From the NCBI GenBank assembly GCA_008711295.1, contig VUYV01000046.1:845515-909514 (forward strand): a stretch of DNA of 64,000 bases, given 5' to 3'. Positions 14,993 through 29,785 of this stretch are shown here, in pieces (position 1 is the stretch's first letter; the number at the start of each line of letters is the position of its first letter). The DNA comes from Anarhynchus alexandrinus. Its lineage: Eukaryota > Chordata > Aves > Charadriiformes > Charadriidae. The notes beneath the pieces are model-generated. The model searched no databases and was not told the origin of the DNA. It was given only the letters and a program-made list of their open reading frames with translations. The position numbers and the translations under genes were made by a program.

Positions 14993-17613
14993 GATAAACA
15001 AGAAAACTAGTTTCTTTCCATATATTCGATCTCCTACCTGGTCTGGTAACATTATGTAATTGGTGTTTTCTGATTATAGGAGAGCTGCAGGGTAATAAGA
15101 CTTATCTTTGCATCAAGTTATGAGAAATAAATTGTAACATGTAATTACAAAGAAAGTGAGATTATAGAATTTTAATATGGTAAGGAATAATTAAAAAAAA
15201 TAAAAAGCTACCCTTTTGAAAGCCTGTCTTAAAACAAGCCTGTAAAAAAACTGGGTCAGTTGCTTGGCTAGTGAACTGCAGCCTTTACAGGTGCAGTTGC
15301 CAGCTTGGTGTGTTATAACAGTTAAATGAAAATTAACCAGATCGAAAAGATGCTGTGCTTCAGGCGTTGACTATTTTGCAGCCACTTTATAGGCCTTAAA
15401 GCTTTTATAAATCTGTAAGGTCAGGAAAGATGTTTGTGAATGCTGCACTAATGGCCTGCAGAATGCCTGCTGCACTCTTCCCAGAATTAATTACTTGGAG
15501 TATCTGTGTGGGGGTTTGTTTGTTTGTTGGTTTGTGGTTTGTGTTTTTTTTTTAATCCCTGAATGGTAACACATAACTATTTGTGCTGAGGGAAAACACA
15601 ATTTTCCTATCTTTGTGGTGATGAAAAAAGTTTCCTGCAACTGCGGAAAATACTCGAGTAACTTGGTGGACAATCATTAAGCAACAAGTTAGGTAGCAGT
15701 GTTAAAAACTTACTCAGATATGATAGAAATAAAACTTTCTGAGTATCTATTGCCTTTCTGATAGTTGTTCCAATTATTAGTGAGTACTAGTGTCTACCTA
15801 AATAGCATGACCCTGTCTTTTCTCATCTTAAAAACTTGGTTTCCGTAGGTGTGTGAGCATTGACAGTATTATGGATTTGAGGAATAGCTTTTGATAATGT
15901 TTTTTTTAAGCTTTTCTAACTTTTGTATGTGATCATGTGCTCAGGCACTTTTCAGCTCTGCTGCTGTATTCTTTTATTGTGCTAACTTTTTAAAAATGTC
16001 ATAAATCGAAAAAAAGAGAAGGAAAAAAAAAGGTGGAGCAGCTTTTTTTCTGGTCGTGTGGGTAACCTTAGTCTGACACCTCATGTTCTTTTTGAATGAT
16101 AGCTTTGGGGGGTTCTGATAAACTGGTTTAAAATTGTTCTGTGTTTTCTTTTTGTGCCTCATGTTCTTTCCAGCTGCACTGATTCATGAGAGTTTTCAGC
16201 TTGGTGCAATTGCCTTTTTATAACTCCTGTTACAGGGATTGGTCTTTTGTATGGATGGGCAGTATTTTTGCATTGGGCAATTGCATCGTCTGGTGTTGTC
16301 AGTTCTGAGGGAAACGGAAACTTCAGCTTCAAAAATTGTCTGAAACTTTCTAAAATGATTTGCTGGTCTGTCTGTCTGTGTCTCTTCATGTTCTGAATTT
16401 GATTTGAACTATCGGATAAGGTTGTGGTGCTTTCTGAAAACTCTGGGCTTCTTTGAGGTCTCTGATATCCCTATGTCCAAAATTAGAAGTTAGTTTTGAA
16501 AGCAGATCATTTTTTGTAATTATATTAGGATTTAAGTGACTAATAGATATTTTGAAGCTTCATTTGTAAGACCTAATTATTTCTGTAAAAGTGTGGCTAG
16601 CATCTTCTTTTGACTTTCCAAGGCTTTAAGTATCTGAAGTTAAACGCACAGAATCCGCTGACTGATACTTTCAGTTTTGAAGAATGAGTTGCAGAAACGC
16701 ACTAAAGGACAGAAACAGCTATTTTTGTATGAAGTTTGCCATTTTAAACGCCTTTGCAAAACGTGTTAGCAGCTTTAGAGTAATTTAAAGTATTTTATAT
16801 TGCTTATGATTGTGCCTGCATTGTGCACTAGGTGTCAGCATTGGTCCACCTTCCGAACTCAGTAGTGCTTGTTACTGGGATGTAGACTTGAAGTAGTTGG
16901 TGGCTTCCAGAGTTTCTGCGGCAGTTTCTTCTTGGCTGGATGATTTCAAAGCAAGATTGTCGTTCAAAGCAGAGGGGAAAAGTTTACTTGGGACTTGTGC
17001 TAATATATTGATAAGCTAAAGAATCACATGTTGATAGTTACTCGTCAAGTTTGTTTCAGCTTGAAGCCTAATGGGGCTTAACCTTTCACAAAATTCTTCC
17101 TCACTAGTTGGCAGTCTGCATATGTATAGTGTCATGGAATGAAAATGTTGTGGTTTACGAGATCAGAGACATATGAAAATTGAGACAGTAGTTTCTTTGC
17201 TTTCATAGCCTGAGATTTCAAGATTATTAATGAGATTTAATCTTAAATGGATGAAAATATTTAACTAGGTAAATAAATAGATTTTGGAAGTGGTATATTT
17301 TTTGCATTCTTATTATGCATGTGAATATCATGTTAAATATCTTCCATAAAATGTGGAACTGTTTAGCTGTTATTGACTGTTTTGACTATTTACTTGGTAG
17401 TACTGCTGACAAATAAAGTTGCTAAAGAACTCTATCTTTGGTGCTTTTCTCAGCTGTTGAACTTGAAGCAAGCTTAAATTTTCTTGGCAGTAGAAGCTGT
17501 CATGACTGGCTATATGCAAAATCACTGGCCTTCTGTAGTGTTGGAGATATGTCTACTATGTTGTTTTTTTTGTTTTTTTGTTTTAAACTCAGATATACAC
17601 TTTAAAATTTTGA

Positions 17614-17895
<282 letters not shown>

Positions 17896-18342
17896 TAGCA
17901 TAGTAGGTCAGTCAACTGGCTTTCTCTGACTAATTTCCTTGAGAGATTTCAAATTAAACTGAAATCATTTACCCATCTGAAACTAATTGCGACACAGAGA
18001 GCACTTCTTTAACACTGTACCTTCACTTTTTCTTAGTGTTGCTTTCAATAATCTCAAATTTCTGTGAGCCACTGCTGAATGTGTTGCTGTATTTCTGTTT
18101 GCAGCAAATATTTGTTTTATTTATGAGAGCTTCATTTCTACTTTTTTTTTCCAAAATGTCTTTGATTATGCACTTCTCAGTACAAGAAAGTTCATATTTT
18201 ATTTTTGAGTATTTTTTCAATTAAAGTGCCTTCAACTTCTGTATCAGAAATTGTATTTCTTTTGGTATTTCTTGCTGTTTGATCTTATAATGAAAGAATG
18301 AAAGGTTCTTTTACATAGTTTGGTATACAGACACACATACAC

Positions 18343-18552
18343 AGAATCACAGAATGGTCAGGGTTGGAAGGGACCTTGGAGATCATCTCGTCCAACCCCC
18401 CTGCCAGAGCAGAGTCACCTACAGCAGTTGCACAGGATGGAGTCCAGGCGGGTTTGGAATGTCTCCATAGTGGGAGACACCCCCAACTCTCTGGGCAGCC
18501 TGTGCCAGTGCTCTGCCACCCTCACAGGAAAGAAGTTCTTCCTCTTATATAT
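18343..18552 (-). mobile_element. CR1 LINE 3' end, antisense
   Basis: It starts with cagaatcacagaatggtcag, the reverse complement of the CR1 3' tail, and runs through gggttggaagggaccttgg to aggaaagaagttcttcctct. It is short, 5'-truncated and without coding capacity. Confidence 0.95.
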
Positions 18553-19416
18553 AATGTAATTATATCTGTATCTGTAGGGTCGAATATGTCACATTTTTCC
18601 ACAAATTAGATGAGAGTGATGTTATCTGTAAGACTAGCATTTGGTTAAGACATTTCAACAGTTTTTAGATGCCATATATTGTTTGAATTACTGTTTTATC
18701 GCATCTATTTAAAAACCAAAGGAAAAACCGTCCATAAGAACACATGCCAATTCTTGTAGCTGTTAAATACTGTGTTCACTTTCTGCAAGTTATGTGCTGT
18801 TTGCTGCCCTTCTTTCAGTAAGCTATGTTTCAACAATTTTATCAATGTTATCTAAAGCTATATATAAAGTAATAATTTAAAAAGTTGTCTTGATTTTAAT
18901 ATACTGTACTGCATTTTTCCTGTAAAGGAAGAGACAGCTAATACGCTGCTTGGGAACTCCTTTTGAATAAAACTTTCCATGTTGCCCCAAAACTTGCGTT
19001 CTTTTGTATAGTAGCATTTTTGGGGACCATTCACTAAATATTGTAGCTGCAGGAGAGGAGCAGCAAGCAATGGACTTAGCAGGTGTTGGTGGAAAGGAGG
19101 TGGGGTTCACCAGTATGAAAACTCTGAACTGGTTTAAATATGAACAGCAGCCGCAATGATGTTCTTCCTTGTCTGAGAGTACATAGGATTCCAGTTCAGT
19201 GTTGTCTTGTAAGTTCAGTGGTAAGTTTAGTTGTTTCTGTATGTGCTTGGTCACTTAGCCATTGAAATAATGGAGCTATTGAGTCAACTCAGTCAAAGGA
19301 GAATACGGAAAAACTCAGCTGACTACCCACTAGGTGATATTTTCCAAGCTCTCTTAGCTCCACTGATGAAACAGGCATGTAGACACCCCACTGTATGTGT
19401 GGATGGTTAGATTGTG

Positions 19417-19485
19417 GGGTTTTTTTTGTGTTTTTTTTTTGTTTGTTTGGGTTTTTTGTTTGTTTGTTTTTTTAAAAAAAAAAAC
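19417..19485. repeat. T-rich / TTTG-repeat tract followed by poly-A
   Basis: Runs of T interrupted by single G (tttgtttgttt-type) lead directly into an A10 run near 19474-19484. It is low-complexity sequence; the T-then-A arrangement could fold into a short hairpin in RNA. Confidence 0.85.
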
Positions 19486-20669
19486 CAACCTGGTGTGACT
19501 TTAGCAGTCATTGAAAGAAATGATCTGTGAGAAGAGGCAGGAAATGCCAAGTGGACTAGCCAGAAAGATACAAAGAGTCTAGGAAGAGGGAATGTGCTGG
19601 AAAAAATAGACTGTCACCTATGATGGAAAAGGAGAAGACTGGGATGGAACTTGTGTTGGGAGAAGAGGTTGTAGAAGTTCTGCACGAAGTGACGTTTAAA
19701 AAAAAAAAAGAAGTTACGATTGGTGTTTATCTTTCATTTTTTACCTTACCGTTATGTTGCACTCAAGTGCTTTGTTAGATTTTACCCCTAAAATGGCTGT
19801 TTCTGAGACATATGGAAAGATCACTGCAAACTGTAAGAACTACTAGATAAGAACGATATTTCACACATGAAAAATAATGAGACTCTTGTGTGCAAAATAT
19901 AAACTTTCAAGATTTGGTTGCAGTAAATATTTCTAGAAAAGTTTGCCAAATGCTGAAGGGTAATATTAGATGGAAGGCTGTTTAGAAGTTTATGAAGTAT
20001 TGCACATCTTGGAATAACTGTTATTTAAAAATGATTTCTCTTGCTTACTACTAAAAGCAGGTTAAGTTTCGTGAAGAGTAGTGCATATTACATTTTTGAA
20101 ATATTGTTACCATAGATATTTTGCAAATATGAAATAATTTATAGTCTGAAACTTAGTTTTTAAAGACTGAAAATCAGGAAATGTGCCTCATGTCCTGTAG
20201 TTTTATTGCTTTTTACTGACTTTTAATGGCCAGAAAAGCATGTGGAGAAAATTTCTTTTGCTTGATCTTAACAGAGAATTAAGAAGTACTTGATTTGGAT
20301 AAAAATGAAGTTTCCGTATGGAATCTCATGTGAATTTCTCTTTTGGAGAATTTAAAAAATATAAAACTTTAAAGGTTTTGTGTATCATTTTGTTTTTACT
20401 TCATGGGAAGTGTTAACTTCATTTTCTGAATTCTCATGATAAATTCATTAGTCAATAGACAAGCATATAAAACAAAAATTGCTTTGACATTTAAATATTC
20501 AAGCAAACTAAAGGATCCTAATTTTTCTTTTGTTTTGAGTACACGATTTGGATTTTGTAATTATTGGTTCCATTATGTAATTTTTATATGTCATTAAATT
20601 ACTACTTTGTATATAAAGAAAACCAAAACCAATTGGTTTGTGATGACTTCTAGCTTTAAAAAGTACTAA

Positions 20670-20891
<222 letters not shown>

Positions 20892-23800
20892 TGACTTTGT
20901 TTTGAAATATACTTAGAGAAGTAATGGAGAGTACAGAAGTTAGGGAATTCTATGTATGCACGAGGTAGCTCGCTGATGGTAATCAATCACGTATCAGTGT
21001 TATTAGTTTTAAATATAAGTATTCTGACCTTGATGTGTAGTATCTAAAATAAAACTTCCTTTAATGGTTTCCATCTCTAGATTGACTGCCCCAAGCCTAA
21101 TGCTCTATTTCCTCTGTAAATATTAAGAACATGAACAGAGGGCTTGATTTGCATGTGGATTAAAAAAAGAATTATTATTATAAGTGCTATTAATGAAGAG
21201 ATTGAGAGGTGTTAAGGTTGAAATGTAAATTCAGAAAAGAAGTGTGTACGGTAATTCAGACTGTATGTACCATGAGTTTTCTGATGAAATCTGTTTTTCT
21301 GACAAAACATTTGTAGTGTGGATACAGAATTCATCTAAGGAAGTAGGCACGATCCTTGTCTCTGTATTTGAGAAAATGAACTTGTAGTTCCATCACGTTC
21401 AGCTTCTGAATTAAACAGTGTTTAACTACGACAGTAATGACAGTAGGCTTAAGTTTCTGTGGTTTCTTTAAAAAAAAAGTTTTAATTCAGTAATAAATTT
21501 CAGTGGGATTTATTAAATTTGTCAGTGGATGACAATGGAATGAATGTCTGTGGACGATTTTCAGAAATGATAATGATGTGTGTGAGGACCCTTTCGCGGG
21601 GGAGGGCCATACAGAATTTACAAAATCACCTAGAAAGGCAAAAAGTGACAATTGTTCTCTTTGTATTATGTTTCTTAAGAAAAATATTTCAAACAGGTTT
21701 TTTATCACCTAGATTAATGAGATTGAACTGCAACTGTGAAAGGTTTTAAAAGAATGGTTTTGATTTACAGTAACCTAGGTAAAAAATGCATTTTGTTTTC
21801 AGTTATTCCCTTGTTTACGATAAAGAGGATGGGAGTAAAATGGTGCAGCTTTTTTTCTTCTCTCTTTTCTCCTTTAGTTAGGGCCAAACGTCTCTCCTTC
21901 GTGACTCCTGCAGCAGAGAACTTTGCTGGTGATCTTTAGGTCTTTGCCTGCCAGTAAATTCCCTCTGTTTAGTGGCTCAAATCAGTAGTGGAGGAAGGAG
22001 AGGAACTGACAGGAACTGATAAACTGGAATAAAGTATCTTTCTGTCTGTAGACCTTATTTGCCGTCAAAAGGTCCTTGGATTTTCCAGGGCTTTCAATGA
22101 AGCTTCATTGATTTATGTGTGGAAAGTTTGGCTGAAGACAAGGTTTAAGCTCTTGTACTATGCATGTCCACATATGATATTGCTCATCCCTAATCCTAAA
22201 AAGGTTTGAAATCTTCAAGCGAAACAACTTTTGTGTTTTTTTGTCTTCAGACTTTATATGTCGGAGTAAAGCTTCCAGTTTCATAAGACCTATGATAGCT
22301 GTGATGTTTAGTGTCTTTGAAAAATCAAACTAAATGTTCTCCAGTGTGTTTGAAAAGTAGCTGAATCTTCTTCTCTCCTCCTGAAGACGTCCAAAATAGA
22401 ACTTGCTGTTGTGTTTGAAGTCTTTTATTGATAGCATGTTGCTCAGACGCGGTTAGTGGTGTTCCAAACTAGCTCGAGTGTGGATGACAGTGCCAGAAAT
22501 GTATTTCTGGCTTGTAATTTTTATGTAATTCTTCTGAGATTGATATCGTGTGATGTTGTGCAAGAGTCCCATTTAGCATAGAAAATTACTTAAAATTTAT
22601 AGTTATTTTAAAATATCAGAATATTAGGAAAAAATAAACTAACAAACCCCCTTCAACCCTGGATTGTAGTAAAGGACAAAAGCAAGAAGATTTGAATGCT
22701 ACTTACTATTTTAACTCTGTGAACTGTTTCCCTTATATTGTGAACCTTTAAAAAGTGTTGTAATTTGTATTCTTCTCTAATAATCACATGACTGAAACTT
22801 CCAGGTTTTCTAACCAATTAGCAGTTTAATTAGGAAACTGAAGTAATACAGTAGCATTGGAGTTCAAGAATGCTAAGATTTTATTGTTTTTCTGTGCTGC
22901 TTAGAAAGTGGCCAGGTTACCAGGTGGAGGAAAACTCACTCTTTTTAAAACGAAGTTTTTACCTGAATTTCTTTTTCTTTAAATCAAATAAAAGTCATAT
23001 TTTTAAAGTTATAATTGCTAATATATGTTAAATCCTGCATTTTTATTTAAAATTCGGGTAGTGTGCAGATCATTTTTAAAAATAGAACAAATGGAAGTGA
23101 AAACTCTAAGCTGAAAGAAAGTTACCAGCTAAATATTTGGCACTGGAACTTGATCTTCTAACTCTTTTTGTCTCAGGATTAGCTTCCTCTAGACACAGAA
23201 AAGGAATATTCTCTTGTTCTAGTTTGTTAATCTAATTCTGTTCATTTACTAGTTCAGTTGAAGTTGAGGTACTGGGACTTCAGAAAACAGAAAAAAAATG
23301 ATTCCTCTTTCACTTCAAGTAGAAATTCAGAAGATGAGATTTAGTAGTTATAATGAAAGATCTATTAATTAGAAGTTCTTGCTTCTATTCACAGAACACA
23401 AATGCATAGTCAAAACTGGTTTGTGTTTAAAACAAAATTTTCTTACATTTTAATTGAATGACACTTGATTAATTATTTTAAAATACAACTTTAGTAATGT
23501 TTACTTGAATTACAATTTCCAACCAAGCAGCCTGGCAAATCTGAGTAAAAAGTATCATCAAATAAATGGGAGATGTCAGTCACTATTTTAACAACATGGA
23601 AGCTAAGAGTCTGATTTAAAATTAAGCTATTTAGTTACATTAATATGTAAAATGCAGTCTTCTGCTTAGCAAAGAGAGGTACCAAATTCTGCATAAAAGC
23701 TCTCTAATCTCAGGCCATTATGTTTTAATGTTAACAAGCCCTTGAGAGTCACTCTTTCTTTAAATAAGAATTAAAATGTGCAATTGCAAAGTTGCTTGGA

Positions 23801-24589
23801 ATGAAATCTATCTCTTTTGCATATTGCCTTTTGAAACACCACACTGTGTCTAGAGCTCACACTAAATTTGATTTGGGTAAGGTCAGATACTTGGAAAAAA
23901 ACCCAATATTTTATTGTGGATCTTTATTAACAATATCCATACTCCTTAAAAGGACTGTGATTTGTATTGTGTGCAAATGATTCCGAGTTAGCTCATCTAT
24001 TAGGGCCTGTCTAAACACAGAGCTACTTGGAAACAGCTATTATTGAAAGTGACTGTCCGCACAGAAACAGCTTACAGAGAGCACGTCTGTCACCCCTGCA
24101 AGCTCACAGTCTTTCAGACGTTCAGCAGGTTTCCAGCTGTCCTGCCTGCTGTTTTGCTTTTGGTGGCAAGGACCTCAGTGCACTGAGGTGACCATTTCTC
24201 ACCATTTGTGGTATGGGATGAAACTAGGAATGCTTCATTCCCTTTTTTTGCGGGCAAGTTCAGTTCATTAAAGATCCTCGAAGTTTCACTTTTCAGTGCT
24301 TCTCAGTATACCTCTGCCATTAAGATCTTCCTGCCCTGTGATTGTTGTTGTGCTTTAGTTCTTTTCAGCCTTCTAGCGAGATGACAGGTTTCAATCCAAG
24401 ATCTCTACTGCTCTGTCTGTTGTGTACTTAATTAACTAAACTACTAACTCTATGATAATTTTACCTTGCATTAAACATGCAGAAGTAATTTTTCATCTGT
24501 TAACCTGTGTTCTGGATGTCTTTATTCTGAGGTGAGTGATAGTAGGTGATGGAGAGAACAGTATCTAGAAGTACTTACTGAAACGTCCT

Positions 24590-26400
24590 AGGGTGCCTTC
24601 CTGTCATTCCTGTCTGTGGTTGATTCTCGGATCATTGGACACCACCGTTAGTTCCAGCTGCATCCTCTGTTACCAGGCTTTAGGACAGAGATTGGTTCCC
24701 AAAGCAGTTTTGCAGGGGTTTGAGCTTGTGGAGACTAAAATGAAGGTGCACATTGGCCTTTTGACACCAGTTCTACCTGGTGGACCTGGACAGTCGGCAG
24801 GCAAAGGTGACAAGACAAATGACAGTGTTCCATATTTTTTCTTCTCTCCATCATGGTTATTGATTTTGGATACAGCCTGCATGATTGTCTGAGCTCTCTT
24901 GTGACCCTTTAGGTGCTTCTCTAGCTAACTGGATTGTCGGCACAGGTGCTATTATAGCATTAGCATGGCCTTTGGTCTGTCAAAACGTCTGTTCTGTTGC
25001 TCTTATCATTCCCTAGATTAACACGAATACTCTCTTTAGAAACAGAACCATGTTGGCTAACAATCTGAAGAACAACCGTGTGGTCTCTCATGTATGTCCA
25101 TGTTTACCTTTCAAAACCAGAAATACAGATTAGTGGATATCATGTAATTTGGAGTCTTTCTGTGATGACCTCTGCCTTTAGTCTTTTCAGGAGCAGTAAT
25201 GACCAAAAATAAATAGGCTAAGTTCCACAGCCATGACCACAAAATATCTGGCAGCTTGGCAAATAAGATACACTTGTTGTTCCAGTTTTGCAGATCTGGT
25301 TGTCAGGGCTTCTTTGCGCACTGAATATAAGATTTTGAACAATTTTAGCTTATTTATCTTTCTACTGATGTCATAAAGAAATTTGTTTTAGGCCTGGCCA
25401 ACTGAAAATGGTACTCTGGGCTTCATTACAAACAGCCCTTCACTAGAGACATGCCCTCCCCAGAGTGGATACTCATCACCCTGGCCACAGTCATTGATTC
25501 TGCTGGAAGACATGAAATCTTTAGTGAAAGACTTGTTATGACACTTCTCTTCAACCAGAGGGCAGACGAGGTCCTGCCCGTGATGAAGGACTTAGGGGGT
25601 TTCCTTGCTGTTGCTGGATATTTTATCTTCACAAGCAAACATTATCAACAGAGTTCATCAGCCTTCATTAAGAGGGATTTCTGCGTGTGGAGTTTGATTT
25701 TCAGTATGCTGACTTTAAATATCTGTATCCAGGCATTACACAGGAAATACCACAGAGTGGCTGCGATCGTTACTTGGTCAGGAATTGGTTTTATGGTTTA
25801 TCTCAAATAGCGACTGCATGCCATGGCTGCGCTTGGTCAGTGGGATGATAAAAGCATAGCTCTACCTAAAAAAAAGGGTTTTGTTCCTTTCAAAGGTCCT
25901 GAGTTGAATTTTCAGAAATATCCCTAGTTGTCTAAATGTCATTGGTATGATTCTGAGCTCCATGGTGGCATGATTCTTTCCCTACTGCAGGGTTGGCTGT
26001 TACTTGGCACTTCAAAATCATATGACACGTTGATCCATGCCATGCAAACCTTAGAGGTTTGTAAGTTTGGCTCCAGGCTGTTTGCTCATGAAAACAATCT
26101 CTCACCTTCCAGAAGATACTGATTCTCCGACTGTGCTGAGATCACCCTCCCTGATGAAGAATTTCTGCCAGAATTTCTGCTGAATGCTATTTCAGTTCCC
26201 CTCATCCTCTAGATCAGTTGTGATGGACTTGCCAGTGTTGGCCGGGCAGATCGCTTTGATGCCTTGACAGCTTAGAGTTGGTGGTGGTTGGAGGACCAGG
26301 GACTGCATGCCAATAATCTGCGATCCCTTTCAGAACCTTCTCATCCTCCTTTCAAGACTGCTGTGCTCAGGTGATGTCTGACATGTCAACTGTTGGGGTG
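24590..26400. other. Unrecognised block of distinct composition with a 119-codon open frame
   Basis: This block is visibly less AT-rich than its surroundings. It includes an open frame at 25451-25810 (+), starting MPSPEWILITLATVIDSAGR and ending GIGFMVYLK, and a 99-codon one at 24593-24892. Neither resembles a family I know. No terminal repeats or poly-A tail are visible. It may be an old transposon or pseudogene; I cannot say which. Confidence 0.25.
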
Positions 26401-27739
26401 AGGTCTGTGCCTTTTGCAAAGAAGTGATGAGCTTGATCTAAGAAAAAAATCCTCAAACCTTGTTTATCTTTAGAAATTATGGTTAAGCCTGGACTGATTG
26501 TAATTTGATCATGTCAGACGTGGTGTCTGACAACTCAAAAATCTGCTTTTCTATCTTACAGCTTGAAAGAGGAAACTATGCAGTATTTTACAGACATTTT
26601 TATTTATAGAACAGATTGCATATGCATTCGCTTGGTGATATTTAAATTTCAAATTGCTATGTAGAAATATAGGGAATAAGAAAGAATATTAAACTGGCCT
26701 TGTAAAAAATTGACAGCTAGACCAAAGGTGAATGTGTAAATGTTCTTAAGTGTAACCCTTCTGCCAAGCCCATATTGGCAGCACTAAAAAACAGACTCAA
26801 TTTCTGAGGACCTTTACTTAAAACATTGTCTTGAATTTCCACCCAAACACCTGGGAAAATGAAACCAAGCTGCACGGGCACTTGGTGAGTTATAATTCCC
26901 CACACAGATTTGACTTAATGGCATTTCACTGGAGAAAGGGATATGAATAACCTATAAACCCATAAATAACTACTGCTGCTCTACAGCATGGAATAACTTA
27001 AAACCACCTCTTAATTTGAGGGACTGCTGGAGCAACTTGTTACTATATGTTCACCTAGCTGTATCCTGTTTTCTTGTTTGTCTTGCTGTGACTTTCTCAT
27101 TTTTTCCCTGTTTAAACTGCTGAGTTCTTGAAAGCTTCAGCTCATTTTTTTTTTTTTTTTAGTTTCAGCTGGTTGCTCACTATTGCTCCTCTTTGTTTGC
27201 CGTTCCTCCTGCCTATTCCCATAGTGTTCCTCCTCTTTATTTCTCTTGTTCTTCATATTTAGGTCACAGGAAACAAGATTGTCAGTATTAGAAATAAAAT
27301 GTAGGCTAAACAAATATGAATGTCTGATTTTAGAATAAGCAAACCACGTAGATAATGGTATTAAACTTTGAAAGGAGGAGCTACGAAAAGTAAAGAAACT
27401 AACTGAAAGAAATTAAAAGGAGTGGTGTGTTTGCTGGTAGTATGGAGATTGTTTAAAGATGTCATAGTAGATTCTCAGTAAGCGTATTCTTCTTCTCCAT
27501 TAAAATAAATAAAAAAAAATAATGAAAAAAGCAAGGGTAGTTAAACAGGAAAATAAATGCAGTTGGACGAGGAAAAAAAAGTTTACTTATATAAAAGTGG
27601 ATGTTGTGTCCAAACATAGAAAGTAGAAGGGAATGCCAACCCCAATAAGTTAAATGAGGTGGGGGGGAGGAACATAAACCCAGAAGACTTTTGAGGTGTA
27701 ACTTGCTGAACTCATGAAAGCTAATAACTTCTTCAAATA

Positions 27740-28050
27740 TGAGATAGGGAGGGACTCTTCATCAAGGAGTTTAGGGATAGGATGAGGGGTAACAGTTTTA
27801 AACTGAAAGACGGGAGATTTAGATTAGATATTAGGAAGAAATTCTTTACTGTGGGGGTGATGAGGCACTGGCCCAGGTTGCCCAGAGAATCTGTGTCTGC
27901 CCCATCCCTGGAGGTGTTCAAGGCCAGGCTGGACGGGGCTTTGAGCAACCTGGTCTGGTGGGAGGTGTCCCTGCCCAGGGCAGGGGGGTTGGAATGAGAT
28001 GGTCTTTAATGTCCCTTCCAACCCAAACCGTTCAACGATTGTATGATTAG
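27740..28050 (+). mobile_element. CR1 LINE 3' end, sense
   Basis: It starts gagatagggagggactcttc, carries the tract ttagattagatattaggaag, and continues through tgccccatccctggaggtgt to the CR1 3' tail, ending aacgattgtatgattag. It is a 5'-truncated copy in TRAPPC9 orientation. Confidence 0.95.
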
Positions 28051-29763
28051 AAGCAGGAAGCCTGCCAGAACTGAAACATAATTGAGGTATAAAGAGAGAC
28101 ACTCAGGGGAGATTAAGCTGCATTAGAAAACTTTGATCAAGGTTTTCTTTTTACGAAGGAAGATTCTGAGGCTTCGTCATTCCTCTACAGAGAATAAATC
28201 TGTGGAATTCTTTCAAAGTGTAATTAGAAATGGTTTATGTTGGGGAGCGATCTGAACTCTAAAATGAGTAGTAATAAATTTAAGGTACCAGATAAGGTTC
28301 AAAGATGCTAAAAGAATTTAAAAATTAAATAGTTGAGCTACTAACAGTTGCAATGAATGGATTTCTTAAATTGTTTTCGTTCTTATTTTAAAATAACAAA
28401 TGGCAAATGTATCTCTGCATTTTTTGAGTTTAGAGAGGGATGGAAGTTCTTCTAACAAATGAGGTGGGTTTGTTTCAGTCTGCATCCTAGTTATCCTAAT
28501 GATCCTGGCCGTCCCAGTGATTCTTTTGACAAGATTCATCACTCCCTTTACATGTGTGGCTATCTCAGTACCAACCAGGTGTCTGCACCTGACTGTAGTC
28601 ATTGATGCTTCTCTTGAAGTAAGGTAAACGGAATTCCATCCTTTGAACCCATCTGGAGTTCAGTAAATTTGATATCTGTACTAGGTAAATTATAAGAAAC
28701 TATAGTAAACAATAGTAGGCGTATGGATAATTGTGATCTTATGGGAAGGAGGTAGAACATCTTTGAAGCGTCATTTCTTTCCAAGGAATGATGGAGCATT
28801 TAAATGAGTGTGATTTAGTTAATAAAATGTTCCTGAATTAAAAAAACCCACCCTTTTTGTACATTGATTAACTACTGATAAGAAGAGATAGAAAGAAGCA
28901 AAAAGTGAATGAGATTATGGTGTTGAGCAAAGAGGTTATTAGTCATGTGGCTTTTGCTTTCCAAAACAGTTGTAAGCTATTAGGAAACTGGCAAAAATGG
29001 CAATATCAGAATTTGTTGCTGAGCCAGGGTTATTTAAAAGAGTTTCTAGAGCAGACTTGATTGTGATATTGTTTCTTGAGAGTGGAAAATAAGAGATCCT
29101 GTACTGGAAACCTTCTGTTAAAAGATCTGCTTATGCTGACTGTCACCAGTAATCCCCCAAAGTGTGTGCAATGCGGGCAGCGATGGCTTTGCTCTATAGC
29201 TTCTCACCTTTTGTGCTGCAATACTTAGTAATATGGACATAGCCTGTCAGGAGTTCGCAATGTTTCATAGTCATAAGGAATGTCATTCCTGAATACTGCA
29301 TTTAAATTAGGATAGCATTTCCCCAAAGATCCTCTATAGTGTGGAAATTAATTTTTAGAAAGGTAAAAGTTACTGATTTCAAGGGCTGAAAAGAATGAAG
29401 CTTTAATCGGACTGAACAGAGAATATACTGCAAATTAAAACTTGATATAAACTTCTGAGTTGAAGTGAGGTTTACTTAACTGACACTAATGAACTGGTTT
29501 TAATGCACTGCATTGTATTTTAGTTGACAAAGTACCTGCAAGTTGTTTTTTCCTAACCAATAAGTTTCTCAAAAGGGAGCTAGTTTGGTTGGTTTTACAA
29601 TATTAAAATTAACTGATTTCAGGATAGAGACTGAAATCTTCAATATAATTACCAGGGAATATTTATAGCAGCATGGTATGTTCTCAGTCATTAATTGGAA
29701 ATCTTTTTACAGCTTCAGCATAGTGTCATATCTTATCTGTGTATGTATATAAAAAAAAAACTT

Positions 29764-29785
29764 GTATGTGTGTGTATATATATAT
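29764..29785. repeat. Short TG/TA microsatellite
   Basis: tgtatgtgtgtgtatatata preceded by A10 and followed by A7. It is simple sequence only. Confidence 0.9.
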
